64,000 nucleotides of DNA, taken from Lates calcarifer (Eukaryota > Chordata > Actinopteri > Centropomidae). The position numbers and the translations under genes are program-made. The stretch covers positions 23,247,173 through 23,311,172 of the forward strand of contig NC_066853.1 in assembly GCF_001640805.2 (NCBI RefSeq), written 5' to 3'. The notes below the pieces were generated by a model. That model was not told the origin of the DNA, did no database searches, and saw only the letters and a program-made list of their open reading frames with translations. Positions 53,583 through 64,000 of this stretch are shown piece after piece (positions within the stretch are counted from its first letter, which is position 1; each line of letters begins with the position of its first letter).

Positions 53583-53870
53583 CTATTTGGCCTGCAACTA
53601 ACTTCATTTTAATTATTGATTAGTTTTTCTAATAATGTTTTGGTTCATCTATTATTTTCATTTAGTTTATAAAATGTCAGAAAATAGTGGAAAATTTCCC
53701 ATCACAATTTTCTACAGCCCAAGGTTGCTTGTAAACACCAAATCTAAAAATATTCAATTTACTATCAAAGATAAGGATGAAGAAAAATTGCAGATTCTTA
53801 CATTTGAGAGGCTGTAAGTGGAAAATATTTGTCATTTTTACTTAAAAAACAACTTTATGTATTTATATTC
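53583..53870 (+). mobile_element. dispersed repeat with ATTAATCG-type ends, copy 4
   Basis: A forward copy with GCAACTAACTTCATTTTAAT, TTTATAAAATGTCAGAAAAT, CCCATCACAATTTTCTACAG, CCCAAGGTTGC, ATATTCAATTTACTATCA, and ACATTTGAGAGGCTG. This is the best preserved of the four copies. The terminal repeat at the right is lost. Confidence 0.7.
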
Positions 53871-56510
53871 TCATGCTGGCTTAGTTAATTACAGTATGAC
53901 TAGTTCAAGACACTGGGTGTTTTCAACTGATTATCAGTTTCAATATTTCCATCCATGCTGATCAGCTTTCCACAGGTGTGTTACCTCAGGTGGCTACAAT
54001 TGTACTGGAAAAATGGTTAGAGTCTGATGTCATTACCACAGAGCCATATCACATGCACCTTAAAGCCACAATTAACCTTTACCTCCATATCATGTAGCCT
54101 CGTATCCAGATAAATTTGGAAACAAAATGGGAAACCAAGCCCATGCAGTTGTGGAGGACAAACAACCCAAACAACCCAAACATCTAAATATGAATATCTA
54201 TCATGTGGCCACTTGGATATGATTACATATGATGCCATAATGATAAATTCATCACAAAAATATTAACATCAACCTGAAGAGTGTGTCTAGGTGGCTCTAC
54301 TACAACCCTGGAGTGACTCAGATGATTGAATACATGTGACATACGGTCTGTTGAATCAGTGCTTAAACTCATCTGTCAACACTTAAGTGTGCAGAAACAC
54401 ACATACAAATCTTTAATTACCTAGTTGCCTGTGGTCTCAGGGGCAAGTTTAACATCAACCTCGTCGGTTTCTAAGAAGCGGCTTGGTGGGTTATGAGGAG
54501 GGGTTGGAAAGGTTCGACTTACGGGTGAAAAGGAAGGTATTTTTAGGTTGTTTGTTTAGGTTATCTACTTGTAGCTCCCAGACGACAGCCTGTCTGGGGC
54601 CTCAAAACACCTTCTATTGTGCATGTGTGTGTGCATGAGGGTGTGTGTCCCTGAGAATGGCGTGAACACTATTGTGTCTCTGCATTGTGTGTGCCTAAAT
54701 GTAGTCATATGCGCTGTGTGAGTATGTGTGTGTATGTGTGTGTGTGCGCGCACTCTGGCAGGGTGCATAAAAACTTTCCTGGGTCACTAGCTCTTCAACA
54801 GCTCATGTCAGCCCAACGACGGTCTGCTGGTCTCCACTGTGGCTGTCACTGCTTTAACCTTTGACCTCTCCCGGTGTCACTCAGGCCTCACTCGCTCCAG
54901 ACCACTTTCCCCTACTCTTTCTCTTTCTTGAAACAGGATCGAGGTCACTGTTTTCGTGGAAGCATTGCCTCTTCTGACTGAAAACTGTGTCAGCTCCTTT
55001 TTGCATGCTATGGCTCTGCATGATGCATGGTGTGTGTGTGCACATTCCTAAATTAGTAGCATGTACGTGCTTCCACAGACTTTGTTGCAGGGTGTATGCG
55101 TTGCCCTCCCTAACCCCGGGCTAGTTGAACCTGGCCTTGCAGGGGGAGCGGGGGGCATGTAACAGGACCCTGGGGTTAATGGCTGCTGCTTAGACAGGGT
55201 TACTCTGCTAATGTGTAACATTTTAGCCTTTAGCTTTGATGTGAGGACAGACACGCAGGCACAGTGATGATGGGAAGAGGCAAACAAAAGGGCCCTGAGA
55301 TTCAAATGCACAGCAAGCTTTGAAGCAAGTGTGTGGGCACCACTGGAAGAGGGCCAGAGTTGAGTTTCTGAATTATGTTTTGTATTTCTTGGCCTCAGCT
55401 TCTTTCATTCGAAGTATGTGTGCTGCTCTTTTCCTGCCTTTTCTGTTATCTCTCCTTATCTTTATGGTTTCTTTCGCCACTTAGGTTGATGCTCCACACT
55501 TGGCAACTTTGTCAATGATGCTGCCCTGCAGAGCTGCCAAAAATGTGTTCATGGCTTCCTTTGTTCTCTTGCTTATCACTTCCAATATTGTATCTTCACA
55601 CACCAAACACAAAGGACCTAAATTGCAGCAACATGTGGTTCTTTTGCCATTCAAATTGCTTAACAGGTATCTTCTGTAGGTTACCCATTAATCTGGCTAA
55701 TCTACAGAATGTGGTATCAGCAGTTTTTCAAAGGGACTAATTCTTCAATAGAACATTTTTTAATGAACCAGTTCAAAGTGAGGTGAACCTGCTCCATAAT
55801 ACACACAGGTACTGATATTGACGGCAATATCAACCGCAGCTGCCGGAGGTCGTGACACAACTACACTAGGCTTGTTCAAAGAGCGATCACCGTCTGTACC
55901 CATAACCCCCCACTTCACCTTTCACATCTCCAGCCGTTTGTCAGGGCCACCAGACAGGAGTCAATTCATCTTTCTCTCTCCTTTACTCTGCACACACTCC
56001 CTCTGTCACACACATCCTCGCCTCTATTTCATTTCAATCACTTCTTTTTCTCTCCAGCTCTGTCCTATCTGTCTTTCTATGTTTTCTCTCTCCTCTTCAT
56101 TCACATTCCTCCTCTCCATGCTGCAAGCCTTCAAGAGACTGTTTTTTTTTCCCTCCTTCCTCCTCCTCCAGCAGTATTTGACAGCTCGCTGCGGATCAGG
56201 AAGGATCAAGGTTTCTAATCCCAAAGACGTGCCTTAGCATGGACACACCTCTGCCTTTGGCTGGAGATCTGTAGCTTCAGATTCCCTGGTGCTGTGAGAC
56301 CTCCACATTGCCAAATTACATTTCAGCTGTCCTGCAGAGAGGTTACACCTCACAGGCAACCCCACAGTGTGTTTGATACACATGTAGTTTGCATGTTGGT
56401 GCGCATATACATGTAGTCACAGCACGGAGTCAGCCACCTGATCTCAAAGTTCTGCATGAGGAGAGGTGTCAAGTGATTCCCAATGTGCAAACCCATTTCA
56501 GAGTTCACTT

Positions 56511-56690
56511 TTAAAATAATATTTTGATACTTTCTTGCTGAGAAGATCAATATCATTCTCACATATGTATACTTAATACAAGCTTACAACTAGCAGCTGC
56601 TTAGCATAAAGACTGAAAACAGGGTTTTATATGGGTTTATGTGCCAGACCATTTCTTGGCTGGGGGCAGTGAAGCCCTGGAGTAACATAG
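56511..56690. mobile_element. truncated copy of the TTAA-flanked MITE-like element
   Basis: It begins at TTAAAATAATATTTTGATAC and is followed by CTTTCTTGCTGAGAAGATC, GCTTAGCATAAAGACTG and TTATGTGCCAGACCATTTC with TTGGCTGGG, the family interior. The right terminal repeat was not found, so the copy looks truncated. Confidence 0.6.
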
Positions 56691-57696
56691 TAATGTAAAC
56701 AGACAAACATAATATAATGATGTAATAGAAGCATCTTGATAGATTTATGCTATGGCCCTATTTTTTTCAGCACGGTGGATAGGTCTAAATGCTATACCCA
56801 TAAGCCTCAGACGTTGTTTTGTTGAATATATTTTCAGGTTTCTATGAATCATAAACTTATAAACTTTTTGCTCTGTGATTGAATGGTTTCAACTCTTTAT
56901 GAGCTAACTGGCTATTTTCTAATGACCTTGTTTGTCTTTTGTGGTGATGAATGAGCCTGGTGAGTTGGAAAGCCTTGAAAATGCCCCAAACTCATCTATA
57001 CTTTACTTCCGGAACCCTGGGTGCCCTAATAACTTTGAGCTGACAGATGTCCACAAACTGTGTCCTTGCAACAATCTGCATGTATTCCTCTTTCTTCTTG
57101 CATACAATTCAGATATTCTAATTGTGTGTGGGTGTGTGTGTTTTCTTTCCAGGGAGAATGAACCAGTGTGCCATTTCCTCCACCACTGTGATTAGAAAAA
57201 GGGGATCTTAGCTCATTAAAATGGACACTGCGTCCAGTCTCAGGGCCAATCAGATTACAGAGCAGGCCTTTATTGCAAGGCTTTTTGTCATAACCCCTAA
57301 CTGATTGCAACGGAGCAGCCTTTGATTTGGCCACTGAACTCTGCATCCCCGGAGAAAACAGATGACGACAAAAGAGAAGAAAAGACCACCTACTACTGGC
57401 AGGATGGAGGGAGCTTAAGATAGAAATCAGCAGGAGAAAGAGAGAAGGAGAGATAAAACATTTTCAAGGTGTTTGCAATCAGCCTCCTATTGTCAGATAG
57501 TGAGGGAGAGTTGGCCGTCCATCTGGAGAGCTGCTAGGATGCTTTGTCTCCGGGCTGAGATCGCGCAACGCGATTGGAACGTTAATAGAAGTTTATGATA
57601 CAACATGTGATACGCCTGCTGCGACAGATGCACAGAATAAATATAGGACAGATAATGGTTCAGATGCACACATCCTCTCTGTCTGTCCACACGTAG

Positions 57697-57724
57697 ACAC
57701 ACACACACACACACACACACACAC
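57697..57724. repeat. (AC)n microsatellite
   Basis: Fourteen AC units in the 5' intron. Confidence 0.95.
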
Positions 57725-58460
57725 TCAGTCCCTGCGATCAGTAACACATTGCCCCAGATCAAAGGGATTTCCGCGCAATGGTGAACCGGTGGATGAAGTG
57801 TAGAAAAAGCATGGTTGCCAGACTGGAACTAAATCTCTTTCCACTTCACTTCCCCCCATGTTTTTTGTCTCTTTTTCTCTCTCCACCTCCCTCCCTGCCT
57901 CCTCATCTCCATCTCCTCCGCTCGTCTTGGCAAGAGAGGTCTCTTCTCCCTCTCTTTCAGCACAAAGAAGGTGGCAGAGGCCCTCTTTCTCTTTCATAAC
58001 CTCTCCCTCTCGCTGAAACAGTCCACCCATGCCCACTTGATCGCTGTCCACTTCTCTTTCCCTATCCGTCTTTCTCTGCCTATACATCCGTCCATCTCTC
58101 TTTACAAACCGTGCCTCCTCTCTCTCCGTCTGTCAGCTGAGCAAGAGAACAGGGTTTTGAGGGAAGAGGTGGAAGAAAAATTTAAAGTGAGTGCAAGAGA
58201 AAGAGAGGGGCAAGAGAGCAAGAGGGAGAGTGTGCAGGGGTGCAGGAGAAAATGGAGGGAGAAGAAGGGAAACAGCCGGAGGAATGGGGGAACGACAGGG
58301 ATGAGGGGAGAGGGGGGTGAAAGGACTGCAGGGTTGTGTTGGTAGAGAGCTGGGGTATTGATTCAGGGCCTTTTGACATGCTAATTTGCTTGCTGACTGC
58401 TTTAATCGCTCCCTCTTCCCATCGCAGGCTTCAAAGAGAGGATGCCTTTCAAAAAGAAGA

Positions 58461-58487
58461 GGGAGAGGAGAGGAGAGGAGAGGAGAA
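58461..58487. repeat. (GAGAG)n pentanucleotide repeat
   Basis: About five GAGAG units inside a wider purine-rich stretch (about 58140-58490). Confidence 0.9.
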
Positions 58488-60246
58488 ATAGAAATGTGAT
58501 CATCCTTTTAAACCTCCTCTTAACACTTCCACAGCATACAGTAGATATTGCTGATGCCAGCTGACAACCATATTAGCTGCACTGTAAGAACATCTATCTT
58601 ATCACATCATATAAACTGCCCTTACCTCTTGTTACCTACTAATAGCAGGCAATAAATATAAATTTTGTTCTAATCTACATAATATACTATTTAGCGAGTG
58701 GTGTATCGTTGTTGTCCAATGAAAACCTGCATCTCTAGTTTTTTGTTTTATCCTGAATTTTTAAGATTAACTTAAGAACCAAATGTTTCTTTGTGGACGC
58801 TAAATATCTCAACTCATTTAAAGTTGATACTTTGGAGAAACATGGTTTTTGTAGGAGGGCAACAGTATATAAAATTGATGGATTTACTGAATCTGTTTTT
58901 ACAAGACAAGCACCAACGGAGTCTGCAAATCTGCAACTGCAACTGCAGAAAACAGAACAAAAATTTTTTTCTGATTTAATCTTTACTTTTTTTCTCCAAG
59001 ATGTTCCTGGAGTTGATACACCATGTTCCACATTTTTCCCCAGCTCTGTAGTTCCTTCATTTCCATTGAGTGTTGCACTGTGGAACAACAGTGTCCATCA
59101 ACGGTACAAATTTACTGAGCGTACTTACACTGTTGATCTTTGCTTCATTTTGTCATTTTTCCAATCTGAAAATACTTCAAGATCAAAACCTCCTTTATTT
59201 TTATAATCACTTAAAAAACTAGAGCCAGCTTTTTATTCAGACAATTCAGTCTGTGATAAATCAAAACATAAATCACTCAGTTTCAGCCATTTAAATTACA
59301 CCTGTTGCTAGTTAATATTAAACAATCTCGTTTCAACTAATGACAATATAATACAAAGGAGAACATTTTTACTGGGGCCCCATGCTATGAATGAACACAG
59401 AGAATGGTAGCATTTTAGTAAGCCAATTATAAAACCATAGCAGCTTAACATATTATTTTGTCTTATATGGAAACCTTATTTTCCACAAATGTTTTGAGGC
59501 TGCAATAATTCTACTTATTTCAAATGAAGTTTGACATGCTTCTGGCACTTTCTTTAAAACCATTGTCAGTTCCTTGAAAAAATCCAAAATAAAGCACCTC
59601 GCCTCAGTAAAAAGTAACTTGATTTGATTTCATAGGAAAAAATGAGTTTTTAAAACCCAATGGGAGAAAAATGACATAAAGATAGATATTCGTGGCAGTG
59701 TATTCATGCTCAGTGTGGTGTAGCTGGCGCTGTGGGAGCACTATGGCCATCAGCCTGGGTCATGCTCGATCACCAGTGGCTTCCTGCCCTGAACAGGGCA
59801 CCGCAAGGAGAAAGAAAGAGAGGTGATGAGTGTTGAGAACTGCAAAGGGAACAAACACTGAGGCAGGACAGCAGCCCGAGCAGGAAAAACATTTCAGCAC
59901 CTCAGCTAATGACGGCTGAATTACCACCAGCACCCTCCCCCCTCCTCCTGCCTCCATCCACTGAGGGGAAGTGTTGAGAGGACTTTTTTTTTCATCATTT
60001 GAGGAGCTTAACAAGAACAGTATAAAAAAAATGCTTTAAGCAATTATTTCAGCAGGAGGGGGGAGGGCAGCAGAGGATTGCTCATGAGACGTTTTGTCCT
60101 TTTTTTCTGTATCTGTTGTTCTTTCCTGCTCTCCGTTGGTAATAGATTCCTCGTCTCTATTCAGCAGCACAAAATGAGCCTCTCTGGTGGCAGGGAGAGT
60201 GATGAGTACATTCATCTCTATTCTCCTGCACTCTGCTCTGCTCTGA

Positions 60247-60267
60247 GTGTGTGTGTGTGTGTGTGTG
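60247..60267. repeat. (GT)n microsatellite
   Basis: Ten GT units in the 5' intron. Confidence 0.9.
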
Positions 60268-61511
60268 CCAACACATACTAAACCTTGTGTGTGGGTGTAT
60301 CTGCTGTACATATTTATGGACTTGCTCTAGAGTCTATTACTTAACATGTCCCTTTTTACATGCGTGTGCCTGGACTTTTGTGTTAGTTTGTGTATGCATG
60401 CACGTGTGGCTGTACATGTGCGAGTATACTTGCACATATTGGTTCCTGTCACCTAAGACATCCTTCTCTGCATGTGTCTAGATTTTTATTATTCAGGTTT
60501 CAGCAGACACTCACACTTGTGCATGTTTCTGTGTGCGCGCATGCATTTTTATGTGTGTTTGTGGGAACAATGACGGGTGATGATGTTCCGTGCGCTGCTT
60601 CTAGCTGCCTCCCTCAGAACAGTGGAGGTAATCTCATTATTCAGCCCACTTCCTGTTGCTGCCACCAGAGACAGGCTGATGAACACTAACCACCTCGATG
60701 GCCGGAGCAGAGAGAGGGAGGGGAAAAAAAGAAAGGAGGATAAAAGAAGAAGAGTGTGAATGGATGAAAATTGCTAACAGAAACTCAACAGCAAAAATTG
60801 AGGAGGATGAAAGGAAAAAGATACATAGGTAAAAAGAAGAAAGGTCATGAGGAGCCATTAAAGCAACAGGAAATTTGAAGAGACAGAAGATATGGTCAGA
60901 AAAAATAATCAAGCAACCGAGTCGACCAAGAAGAAGATTCAAATACTTAATTTGCGTGTGCAAAAGAGAGGAACCAGAAAGAGGGGGGGGGCTGAGTCTG
61001 TGTATTTAAAGCCATTGGGGACCAGTGGGCTAAATAGAATTATGTGGTGAATTTAGAATGATGCTCCCAAGCGCATATTTAACACTGTCAACAGAGGGAG
61101 AGGGAGAGAGAGAGAGAATGGCAGACCTGGATACACACACACACACAATGAGGGGCGCACAGGAGAGAAACCTCATCCCTAAAACCTTTTAATCTAATAC
61201 CAATAAGAGTTTCCAGCTTAGCAAAGACTGCTGGGAATAGAGATGGTTGAGGGGGGAGGTCTCAGGTGAGAATATGCTCTGATCGCACACCGGCATCACA
61301 ATCGAGTCCTAAGCCATTATCCACACACACAAATAAACAGCGTTTAAGGGGAATACACAAAGTGATGGAAATGAAGGTTAAAGTTGAAGGAAGTTAAAAG
61401 TGAACTGTTATTTCTGATACGCAGAAGCAGAACAAAGGAGAAAGGTAAAATGTGCAAAAGTCTATGGGATAATCATTTACATTCTAAAAAATACGTAAAA
61501 ATATATTCATC

Positions 61512-61547
61512 TGTGTGTGTGTGTGTGCGTGTGTGTGTGTGTGTGTG
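61512..61547. repeat. (GT)n microsatellite with one GC unit
   Basis: About 18 units with one GC interruption in the 5' intron. Confidence 0.95.
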
Positions 61548-64000
61548 GCTGGTTCACAGCTCAACCATTCTGCAGTGTCAAAAGCGTCTGTCACCTTCAC
61601 GCCTCAACCCAGTCATATCCTCAACAACCAACAAACACACACACGGAGACACAACTTGAAATGTGCTGATTTTCCTGAAAACACACACCACTGCTCTGCA
61701 GAGGCAAAACTGCTGCCAGAGCACAATGTCGTTCAAAAGTTTGTCTTACTCGGCAAAAAAAAACAGTTAAGGTAATTATCATTTCCCCATAATGGCATGC
61801 GTAGTTCTCACTAATCTCTCCCTCCCACCGCCTCATCAACACCCCTCCAACAGTAGGGACCCCCTCACCAGATGAGGAGCGAGGGGGACACCCTGACCCT
61901 CGCCCTTCCTCACCGTACTTGTGGGGGGAGGTGGTTAACAGGGAAAGGGATCCCAAATGCAAACAGACAGAGTCCCCTCTCCTTAGATCAGGGGGCCCCT
62001 TGGCCCTCAGTGCCCTGGTTGCTGCTCTCGTTTTGGCCCAGAATGTAAACCCTAGCCACCCTTGGCCCACCTCAAGCACAGGCGCGCTCACACACACCCC
62101 CGCCACAGCTGTCAAAACCCTGACGTCTTAATCAATCCTGGATCCACGACCCTGTCAGACGCAGCAGTAAGATGGATGCAGAAGGGGATGACCCTTGACC
62201 TCTGCCAGGGGTGGAGAATACAACTCCTACGTGCCCCAGCAGCCCCCCACTCTACCTCTTTTTTCCCCCCAAACATCACCAGCCTCAGTCGGCTCCGCTG
62301 CTGCCCCAAACAATGATGGAGGAGAGCCCATTCATCCTGGGCTGGGAACCAGGGGCCAAGGTGCCCTTGTAACCCCACACGTACACAAGACAAGCACAGA
62401 CACACAAGTATGCAAACGCACACTCTCTCACACACACAATTAGGCTTATGTGCACCATAGAAAACCTTTTAAAAGAAATGTTCTAAACCAGACTCTGCCC
62501 TTATAGAGCGAGCACAGGCTGATGCACTCTCATGCAACTCATTTTTTATATTTATAAAATATTAACACACACCTAACCCTACAACTCTCCTGCCCAAAAC
62601 CAGCTCCTATTTGACTTCCTTGGTCAACATGGTCACATAGGAGTGGTGCCCCTTTCCCACAGAGCGTGTCACACTGAGGAATATTAACCAGCTCATCAGT
62701 GCACTTGAAGACTGACAGTGGCCAGCACCTTTTAACCCTCAAGTCACTCGAGCTGACCCACACCAATGCCTTGGGCATCCATGCAGAGTCAAATCCAATG
62801 CATTTTTCCCAGTGTGCAACTGGAAGTGAAATGTTAAACAATATAATTGGTGCTTGAAATGAATGGAGTAGATGTATTGACAGTATAAACTTAAAGCAAA
62901 GCAGATGCAGTGGCGTGAACTAAATGGATATATTGGCTTGAAAAGCAATACTGCCAGCTCAAGGTTCCAAATCCTTTATTGCCTTCTTTGGAGAGTAACA
63001 GCTATTTATCTTAACTAGAATTAAAGAGGAGAGATAAGGAGTCTACTTCAATGTTGCAGGCAAATTTACATTACGATATACAGCCTGAGATCAGGGTTGA
63101 AATGAGAGATTATTATAGTAAATTGCATGATATAAAGCCAGTCCGGGGGAGATTTACCTAAAGTCTGTAACTAACTACCTTCTGGTCTCTTTCACTCAAC
63201 CCACCATTTCTCTCCGCTTCTTTGAAGCCAACCCTGGGGACAGAAACCTGGCCGCAGCCATCTGAGCCCAGCGACAGGGAAGATGGGCGACATTCCAAGA
63301 GAATTCTTAAAGCTCAAATGATACTTTTTGGGAAAAATATACACAAATGCACACAAAAACCCATCTGTGACCACTTGTACCACTTTGCCTACCCCACCCC
63401 CAAGCAGCCAGTAGTACCCTTAAATCACAAGACCTGTTTGTCCTGCAATTAGTCCTCCAAGATAAAGGCTCCCTTATAAATTAGGAGAGGTGTATTGGTC
63501 CATCCCCCTGTTAATCACCCGTGCCCAGCCTCTGACCCCTCACTGCTGTGGCCCGCTGCTTTTTGTGGTGAAGGTGGTGGGTGGGGGTTGTACACCAATA
63601 AACCATCGTGGCAGAATTAGCATTCGCTCTTCTGGCCAGCTGACAACTGTGCCTTGGCTTGGCAAAATGTTGTATGTGATCCACAAAATAGCCTCTGAAT
63701 ACCACTGAGTGCTATCCACAATACAGCTCTGCATACCATAAAGAACAATCTACTGCATGCAATGAAAGAAGCAAGGCAGATTAGGGGAGTCTATCGAAAA
63801 TGCCACTCATCATAAGAGCCAAAGCTTGAAACCTCAAAAAGCAGAAATTCGGACAGATCTATTGGCTGGTTTTGTGGAGGTTTTGTAGGCTATGCTTTGA
63901 ATTCACCAACATGCTGAGGCCTCTATCATGCTCCTGATTTAAAAAATCTGGAAGGAGGCACTCGGCACTGACCTTAAAACCTCATCAAACAGCCTGGTAT

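Larger units (their letters stand above)
46414..64000 (-). other. epha4 intron upstream of the Cys-rich exon, open at the right edge
   Basis: More than 17.5 kb without a recognisable exon on either strand. The ligand-binding-domain exon expected next was sought and not found. The stretch holds dispersed repeats at 46578-47040, 53583-53870 and 56511-56690, microsatellites at 46829, 47606, 57697, 60247 and 61512, and a purine-rich tract at about 58140-58330. Apart from that it is ordinary A/T-rich intron sequence. Confidence 0.8.

Noticed and set aside
61621..62115. 164-codon minus-strand open frame
   Set aside because: Partly microsatellite-derived, no recognised domain, no matching splice signals or phase with the receptor.

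Overview
The window is animal nuclear DNA from a teleost fish, most likely a spiny-rayed (percomorph-type) species. The evidence is phased GT-AG exons, abundant (CA)n/(GT)n/(CT)n microsatellites, and several old dispersed repeats of kinds I remember as common in percomorph genomes. No prokaryotic, viral or plasmid features were seen.

One protein-coding gene is recognisable: the 3' part of an Eph receptor tyrosine kinase on the minus strand. Fourteen coding exons between 46413 and 18342 join in frame through canonical splice sites into about 712 residues. In order these are the cysteine-rich (EGF-like) segment, two fibronectin type III domains, the transmembrane helix, the juxtamembrane Tyr pair, the tyrosine kinase domain, the SAM domain and a C-terminal tail ending GRMVPV. 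The tail, juxtamembrane and activation-loop sequences identify it as EphA4 (teleost epha4; a, b or l paralogue not resolvable here). The signal peptide and ligand-binding-domain exons are absent and must lie beyond 64000, so the intron at the right edge exceeds 17.5 kb.

Layout: 1-13969 is flank downstream of the gene with no recognisable gene. It holds microsatellites, three dispersed-repeat copies and a few motif clusters. 13970-18341 is the probable 3' UTR region, with conserved-looking miR-17-family and let-7 seed matches just after the stop codon, a strong candidate 3' splice acceptor at about 15561, and a poly(A) signal at 13991-13996. 18342-46413 is the exon-bearing part. 46414-64000 is intron only.

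Function follows the Eph family: a plasma-membrane receptor for ephrin-A and some ephrin-B ligands in axon guidance and tissue boundary formation. The main items for a second look are a 126-nt FN3 intron that is open in frame and could be retained, the 3' UTR microRNA sites with a possible extra 3' UTR exon, an intronic POU/forkhead motif cluster, and several transposon-like repeats. No undescribed gene system was found.
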